A stretch of 64,000 bases of DNA from Copromyces sp. CBS 386.78. Taxonomy: Eukaryota > Ascomycota > Sordariomycetes > Sordariales > Sordariaceae. The notes beneath the pieces were generated by a model. The model saw nothing but the letters and a program-made list of their open reading frames with translations, had not been told where the DNA came from and ran no database searches. This document shows, piece after piece, positions 58,440 through 64,000 of the stretch (position 1 is its first letter; each line of letters starts with the position of its first letter). A program made the translations under genes and the position numbers. The stretch covers positions 868,001 through 932,000 of the forward strand of contig MU839079.1 in the NCBI GenBank assembly GCA_030685235.1, written 5' to 3'.

Positions 58440-60331
58440 TTACATCCTGAAAACACCAAACTTGGTCCCCCTAGGCGCCTGCTCATTCCTCCCTCCCAAT
58501 GCCGCCCTGAGCCCCAATCCCAAGTACCTCCTCGTATGCTGGGGTGGAATGACACCATCATCCCACAACCTGGCGCTCGAAAACACCGCATCACTCTCCC
58601 TCTCAATCCGATCCTGCAACTCCGGATCCGCCTTGGTGCCGACCGTCTCCATCACCTTGGCCAGCTGCTCACTGCCCATGACACCAATCCTCGCGTTCGG
58701 CCACATCCACAAGAACCGGGGCGAGTATGCCCGTCCGCACATGCCGTAGTTGCCCGCGCCGTAGCTGCCGCCGACAACGACGGTGAACTTGGGCACGTCG
58801 GCACAGGCCACGGCCGTGACCAGCTTGGCGCCGTTCTTGGCGATTCCTTCCCGCTCGGCGTCGCGACCGACCATGAAGCCCGAGATGTTCTGGAGGAAGA
58901 CGAGCGGGATGCCGCGCTGCGCACAGAGCTCGATGAAGTGCGCGCCCTTCAAGGCGGAAGAGCTGAACAGGATGCCGTTGTTGGCCACGATGCCGACGCG
59001 GTGGCCGTAGATCTTGGCGAAGCCCGTGACCAGCGTCGTGCCGTAGTCGCGCTTGAACTCGGCGAAGGCTGAGCCGTCGACGATGCGCGCGATGACTTCG
59101 TGGATGGGCAGCGGCTTGCGCAAGTTGGTGGAGGCGATGCCCAAGAGCTCGTCGGCGGGGTAGAGTGGTTCTTCGAATTTCTGCTCAAAGTCGGCCGGGG
59201 TGACGGCGCCGGTGGAGGAGCCGCGCGGCCAGTTGAGGTTGGCGATGCTGCGGCGGGCGAGCACGATGGCGTGCGCGTCGTCGACGGCAAGGTAATCGGT
59301 CACACCGGAGACGGAGGAGTGCATGGCGCCGCCACCGAGCTCTTCGGGGCTGACGACCTCGCCGGTGGCGGCCTTGACGAGCGGTGGGCCGGCAAGGAAG
59401 ATGTGACCCTGCTCTTGGACGATGATGCTCTCGTCGGACATGGCGGGGACGTAGGCGCCACCGGCCGTGCAGGGGCCCATGACCACGGAAATCTGGGGGA
59501 TGCCTTGGGATGACATGCGGGCTTGGTTGAAGAAGATGCGACCGAAATGTTCACGGTCGGGGAAGACATCAGACTGATGAGGAAGGTTGGCGCCGCCCGA
59601 GTCGACCAGGTAGATGCAACTGTTGGTCATCTACGTCAGTAAATGTCCATCATGGTAAAAACGAGAAACGACAAAACTCACGGAAGGTTATTCTCCTTGG
59701 CAACCTCCTGCGCCCTCAAGTGCTTCTTGACCGTAATGGGATAATAAGTGCCACCCTTGACCGTGCTATCGTTGGCGACGATGACGCAAGTGACGCCCTC
59801 AACCACACCCACACCCGTGATGATGCCACCGGCGGGCACATCCGCCTCGGGGTAGAGTTCGTGGCCAGCCAGGGGAGAAAGCTCCAAGAATGTTGTGCCA
59901 GGGTCAACCAAAGCCGTAATGCGGTCGCGCGGGAGCATCTTCTTGCGCAAAAGGTGCTTCTCGCGCGCCTTCTGGGGGCCGCCCTGGTGAACCTTGCGGG
60001 TGAGCTCTTCTAGACGGGCCATGGCCTCGCCCATGAGGCGCTCGTTCTCCTTGAACTCGGGGGAGTCGGTGTCGACATCGGACTTGAGGACGGAGATGGC
60101 ATTGGCTTGGTGGGAAGTCGTGAAGGTTGCGACCGAGCGTCGTTGTTGCTGGAGGAGGCTTTGTTGACGTTGTGATTGTTGTTGTTGCTGGTTGCTGTGG
60201 AGGAGGAGCCCGAGATTGCGGGGATGCAGGGGTAAACTGGCGACGGCGGATCGTGGGGATGTGGAGGCAGTTCTGGACAATTGCCTGGAGAAGAGGAGAG
60301 CCTCTCTCCTGCTGGCGGACGAGAAGGACAT
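58440..60331 (-). CDS. mccB: Methylcrotonyl-CoA carboxylase beta subunit, mitochondrial
   Basis: This is the carboxyltransferase subunit that moves CO2 from biotin (on the alpha subunit) to 3-methylcrotonyl-CoA, forming 3-methylglutaconyl-CoA in leucine degradation. Two exons (59682-60331, 58440-59619) around a 62-nt intron give 609 residues. The real acceptor is CCAACAG at 59620: it joins AKENNL to [14 protein letters not shown], whereas the earlier GTAG acceptor would stop at once. The N-terminus ([20 protein letters not shown]) is a mitochondrial presequence, followed by a Gln-rich stretch (about 47-66). The carboxyltransferase fold is clear: [39 protein letters not shown] for acyl-CoA binding, and [20 protein letters not shown]. 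It is divergently paired with isovaleryl-CoA dehydrogenase, the preceding enzyme of the same pathway. A 24-A run (60425-60448) lies in its leader or promoter. Confidence 0.96.
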
Positions 60332-60996
60332 GGTGATTGATGGTGTTTTACTTGGGGATTACAAAAACTCGACAACGTCAACAAAACAACGGGAAAGGAA
60401 GGGGAAAACAACAAGCACAGGTGGAAAAAAAAAAAAAAAAAAAAAAAAGGATGATCACGACAACTTCCTTCCCACTCCGCCGCGCCCAGCCGAAGTCCTT
60501 GGTCCAACTTGTCTAACTTGAGCGGCTATCATCTCAGAAACGGTAAAAAGGCCATTCAGAGCTCGGCATTGGCATCCATCACACCGTCTGACGTACCCCT
60601 CACGGTCTTGTGAACCTCAATGCCCAGCTTGTATCCGGCCAATCACAACGAGGAATCACTAACAAGATCGCCAAAGACCGAGGCAAGCCGTCGCCAACCG
60701 TCCACTTTCAATAGAACACAAGGGTAACATTTACCATCAAAGCCTGCCGCGGCTCAGGCTAGATACGGGATGTTTGGAACAGAAAGTTAGCGCTGGTTGG
60801 TGTAATTCGAGACTGGCCATTGTTATTAGTGGACGGCGAGGGGGAAGGGAGAAAGGACGAACGGAGCTCATCCCGACTTGATTGCAACTGAACTTTTTGC
60901 TCCCTTTTTTTCTCTTCCCCCCCCTCCTTTCTCAAATTCTCTACTCCAAGAATTACTGTTGTTTCTGGTTATCACCAAGTAAACAATCCATCCAAC
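60332..60996. promoter_or_regulatory. Shared divergent promoter of the leucine-catabolism pair
   Basis: These 665 bases separate the start codons of the carboxylase beta gene (-) and isovaleryl-CoA dehydrogenase (+). Both encode consecutive leucine-degradation steps, so joint control by a shared regulator is plausible. A run of 24 A occurs at 60425-60448 and a pyrimidine tract lies at 60905-60930 just before the dehydrogenase start. I could not identify a specific binding site. Confidence 0.6.
60425..60448. repeat. A24 homopolymer
   Basis: Twenty-four consecutive A on the plus strand lie about 95 bases upstream of the carboxylase start codon. Poly(dA:dT) tracts commonly exclude nucleosomes in fungal promoters, so it may help open the shared promoter. 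Its length is likely to vary between strains. Confidence 0.9.
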
Positions 60997-62412
60997 ATGT
61001 CCACCCAAGGTCTCTCCCGCGCCTTTGCGCGCTCCACCACCACCAGAATCCCCACGGGGATTTCAAGGGTTCCCCGCCAACTGCGACTCCACAGCACTTA
61101 CACGGCTTCCACGACCATTCTCCCAACCTCAACGCCACGCCGCCCATCACCACAAACCCAAACCCCAATCGCCGGCTTCCAACAACGCCGCCATGCCTCC
61201 CACAACAAACACCCCGCCGGCTTCGTCGCCCCCTCCCAAACGGACCTGGCCGAGCTCCGCGAGCGCGTCCAAGAATTCGTCCGCCGCTCCCTCCCCGAGA
61301 CCCTCGCCTCTGAAACCGACAAATCCAACGCCTTCCCCCACCACATGTGGCGCGCCCTCGGCGACGCCGGTCTCCTGGGCATCACAGCCGACGAAGCCTA
61401 CGGCGGTTTATCGATGGGGTACCAAGCGCACTGCGTCGTCATGGAGGAGCTGTCTCGCGCTTCGGGGTCGATTGCCTTGTCGTATGCTGCGCATTCACAG
61501 TTGTGCGTCAACCAGTTGAGCTTGAATGGCAATGAGGCGCAGAAGGAGAAGTACCTCCCTGGGTTAATTTCGGGCGAGAAAGTGGGCGCGTTGGCGATGA
61601 GTGAGAGTGGGAGTGGGAGTGATGTCGTGAGCATGAGGACTACCGCAAAGAAAGTGGATGGGGGTTTCAAGCTTAATGGAAGCAAGATGTGGATCACCAA
61701 TGGTCCGGATGCGGATGTCATTGTGGTGTATGCCAAGACGGAACCGGAGGCTGGAAGCAAGGGGATCACGGCGTTTATTGTTGAGACGAAGGACCTTGAA
61801 ACGGGCAAGAAGGCGGACGGGTTCGAGTGCCTGAGGAAGCTGGACAAGATGGGCATGCGCGGGTCGAACACGGGCGAGCTGGTGTTTGAGAATGTGTTTG
61901 TGCCCGAGGAGAACGTCCTCGGAAAAGTCAATGGCGGTGTGAGGGTGTTGATGGAGGGACTGGATCTGGAGAGGCTGGTGCTGAGCGCGGGACCGCTGGG
62001 TCTGATGCAGGCGGCGCTGGATGTGGCTCTTCCCTATGCGCACTCGCGGAAGCAGTTCGGGATCCCGATTGCCCAGTTCCAGCTGTTGCAGGGCAAGTTG
62101 GCGGATATGTATACCAAGTTCCAGGCGTCGAGGGCGTACACATATGCCACGGCCAAGACGGTGGATGAGCAGGGGATTATCAAGACGCAGGACTGTGCTG
62201 GTGCTATCCTGTATGCGGCGGAGAGGGCGACGGAGGTCGCTTTGGATGCTATTCAGATCTTGGGTGGCATGGGCTACATGGAGGAGATGCCGGCGTCGAG
62301 GATCTTGAGGGATGCCAAGTTGTATGAGATCGGCGCGGGCACTTCGGAAGTGAGGAGGATGGTCATTGGAAGGGCTTTCAACAAGGAGTATGCCCACTTG
62401 GCCAAGAACTAG
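60997..62412 (+). CDS. ivd: Isovaleryl-CoA dehydrogenase, mitochondrial
   Basis: This FAD enzyme oxidises isovaleryl-CoA to 3-methylcrotonyl-CoA, the step before the adjacent carboxylase. It is a single exon of 471 residues. The first 65 residues are Arg/Thr/Pro-rich without acidic residues and form a mitochondrial presequence ([20 protein letters not shown] onward). The acyl-CoA dehydrogenase signatures are intact: [14 protein letters not shown] and the C-terminal [21 protein letters not shown]. The segment [15 protein letters not shown] carries Glu325, equivalent to the catalytic base that in isovaleryl-CoA dehydrogenases sits in this helix rather than near the C-terminus as in medium-chain enzymes; this supports the isovaleryl assignment. 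The family-specific stretch [20 protein letters not shown] is also present. Electrons would pass to ETF. The 5' part of the gene is unusually C-rich in codon use, the 3' part more G-ending. Confidence 0.97.
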   Translation: MSTQGLSRAFARSTTTRIPTGISRVPRQLRLHSTYTASTTILPTSTPRRPSPQTQTPIAGFQQRRHASHNKHPAGFVAPSQTDLAELRERVQEFVRRSLPETLASETDKSNAFPHHMWRALGDAGLLGITADEAYGGLSMGYQAHCVVMEELSRASGSIALSYAAHSQLCVNQLSLNGNEAQKEKYLPGLISGEKVGALAMSESGSGSDVVSMRTTAKKVDGGFKLNGSKMWITNGPDADVIVVYAKTEPEAGSKGITAFIVETKDLETGKKADGFECLRKLDKMGMRGSNTGELVFENVFVPEENVLGKVNGGVRVLMEGLDLERLVLSAGPLGLMQAALDVALPYAHSRKQFGIPIAQFQLLQGKLADMYTKFQASRAYTYATAKTVDEQGIIKTQDCAGAILYAAERATEVALDAIQILGGMGYMEEMPASRILRDAKLYEIGAGTSEVRRMVIGRAFNKEYAHLAKN

Positions 62413-64000
62413 ACTGTATGTAGGAGATCATCGTTAGACTAGCAATGGCATTGGATACCTCTATGAATAGACAAGTGCTCTGGACATTCCCTCTATCAAA
62501 CTCTCTACTGGAGGTCAATGTTTTTGAATCCTCCAACTCATTCCTAGCCCTTGTTTACGAAATAACGTACTCCCAACATGCCCCCTTGCAACCAGCACCA
62601 TCTATTTCAAGTGTACACAACTCGCTGCACGAGATGCTGTGAACGGGCGGGCCCGGACTTTTCCTTCCTTCCTTGCTCTCCATCGTGTACCATCGTATAT
62701 AATTACTTGACATCCATCCATCCGACCATAATGATGATGATAACCTACCTACCTTACCTTTGTCCAGGCGGCCCTTCCCGCCCCTTGTCTGTCCTTCGTT
62801 GCTTCGCATTAGTCTAAATTTTTCCCACATCCCGGTCTCTGTGTGAGTGTGTCCTTGTGCCTTTGTGCCTTGTGCCTGCGTTTGGCGTTCGGAAGTGGAA
62901 GTGTGAACCCCCACAGACTCTCATTACCTACCTTCGCTTCCCTTCATCGGGATGAGAGAACGGGACGGTGGTGGTTCTAATCAAATGTGATATATGAGCC
63001 GCACAGTTGGTTGTGTGTGTGGTGAAACCTGGTTGGCTCCGCTGGTCTCATATACATAACCGTCTGACGTTGAACTGCCGCCGAAAAGGAACGGGCTTCC
63101 TCAGCGAGTGTTTCTTATTCGGGGACCTTTCTTCCCCCACGAGAAACTTGTGTGGGAAGCAACCCACACCGGGGAGAAGCTGCTTCGTTTATACACGTGT
63201 ACGATAAATAATGGCTGCCCTGGCATATGCACGTAGCCTTTGTTGGTGAAGCATCTCAGCCAGCCCTACTTCTCCCCACCGCAAGCAAGAAAGAACAACG
63301 TCTGATAATCAGGTATATGTTATATTTCACGATGCTGTTTCCATATTTGATCCGTTCTTGCGAGCATCCACACCGGTCAGCATAAACGACAGTCTGAGTA
63401 TTCAACGTCAAGTTCGCCCCAGAGAATTTATGTAACATCGGTTTGGGTAGATGCGTGCTTTTTCTGAGCTCGAATTCGGATTATCGACACGCGTTGCATG
63501 TTAGAGTTGACCGGTCATCGCCAAGCACCTTCATCGCGTTTCTTCCTTGGTTCTCCCCCTGCGAGGTAGCGTTCGGGAATCCCCCTCTGTGCCTTCCCTG
63601 GCTTGCGGTATCTTGAACCACAGGGACAAAGAGAGCGAGAGAGAGAAGATGATGTTGTATTGAAGAAGGAAACAGAGCTACGAACGATCGCGGGAGAAAA
63701 ACCTAGCTAAGCATGGTGGTGCTGGGAAAGTGGGCCCAGCCCGGCAGGCACGGCTGACCGTGAGCCGGCTGGGCACAAGACGGTATGTGGGATGAGCCGC
63801 GCTTGTCGACTTAAATGGACGGCTGCGGCCGTTTCTCGCCCGCTTTCCCCATGTTTACCAGAGTTTGACATCCCTGCCGTCGTATACGTTTTCCCCTGAA
63901 GGGTGTTTGCGGCGGCAGGGGAGTCCGCGATTATAAGTATATAACCGTTGAACCTGGTTGCCGGGCCTGGCGTCGGTCTGAACCATGATCAGCCTCCATC
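62413..64000. other. Downstream region, no gene seen
   Basis: The first few hundred bases are the 3' flank of the dehydrogenase gene. Open frames to the window end are short and without recognisable domains. A gene just beyond the right edge may have its promoter here. Confidence 0.5.

Noticed and set aside
1..64000. CRISPR arrays, operons, Shine-Dalgarno sites, 5S rRNA genes
   Set aside because: The sequence is fungal nuclear DNA; no regularly spaced repeats were seen, and no stretch matched the dispersed Neurospora 5S rRNA sequence as I know it.

Overview
The window is filamentous-fungal nuclear DNA, almost certainly Neurospora or a close relative in the Sordariaceae. The evidence is short introns (mostly 51-130 nt) with GTRNGT donors and CTRAC/CTGAC branch sites, GC-rich coding exons, wide gene spacing, a recognisable Neurospora-type Cu/Zn superoxide dismutase (sod-1), and two sharply bounded AT-rich islands whose sequence looks like repeat-induced point mutation (RIP). 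I cannot tell the species from sequence alone.

Layout: 1-2.9 kb no gene seen; 2.9-4.1 kb a Zn2Cys6 transcription factor (+); 4.1-12.7 kb a gene desert carrying three MITE-like inverted-repeat elements (about 5.05, 11.34 and 12.0 kb); 12.75-15.3 kb a long-tailed annexin (-); 16.36-19.60 kb a RIP-mutated DNA transposon; 20.8-21.75 kb a single-pass membrane protein of unknown role (-); 23.9-25.9 kb GPI2/PIG-C (+); 26.6-28.0 kb transaldolase (-); 29.8-32.6 kb Tudor-SN/SND1 (-); 33.5-34.5 kb a 2EXR-type protein (+); 35.2-36.2 kb sod-1 (-); 37.5-40.7 kb a second RIP-mutated transposon with Fot1/pogo-like transposase remains; 41.0-41.3 kb a 55-residue small protein (-); 42.6-47.9 kb a ROM2/Rgf-type RhoGEF (+); 49.7-51.7 kb a DUF1752/GATA-like-domain protein (-); 51.7-55.8 kb a second desert; 55.8-57.1 kb a mitochondrial-type SDR (-); 58.4-60.3 kb methylcrotonyl-CoA carboxylase beta (-); 61.0-62.4 kb isovaleryl-CoA dehydrogenase (+).

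How the genes relate: the clearest functional pair is the divergent isovaleryl-CoA dehydrogenase / methylcrotonyl-CoA carboxylase beta couple, two consecutive leucine-degradation enzymes in the mitochondrion that share a 665-bp intergenic region. GPI2 (GPI-anchor synthesis at the ER) and the RhoGEF (Rho1, cell-wall integrity) both feed the cell surface. Transaldolase (NADPH-linked pentose phosphate pathway) and sod-1 both bear on oxidative stress, but I see no evidence that they are co-regulated. The rest looks like ordinary scattered fungal gene order.

The most interesting material is the mobile DNA. The two islands are each about 3.2 kb, flanked by TA, and begin with the same hexamer CTCGTC, so they look like two members of one Tc1/mariner (Fot1/pogo-type) lineage that RIP destroyed. 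Three short non-coding inverted-repeat elements sit in the 4.1-12.7 kb desert: a Tourist-like MITE with TAA duplication, and two TA-flanked fold-back elements.
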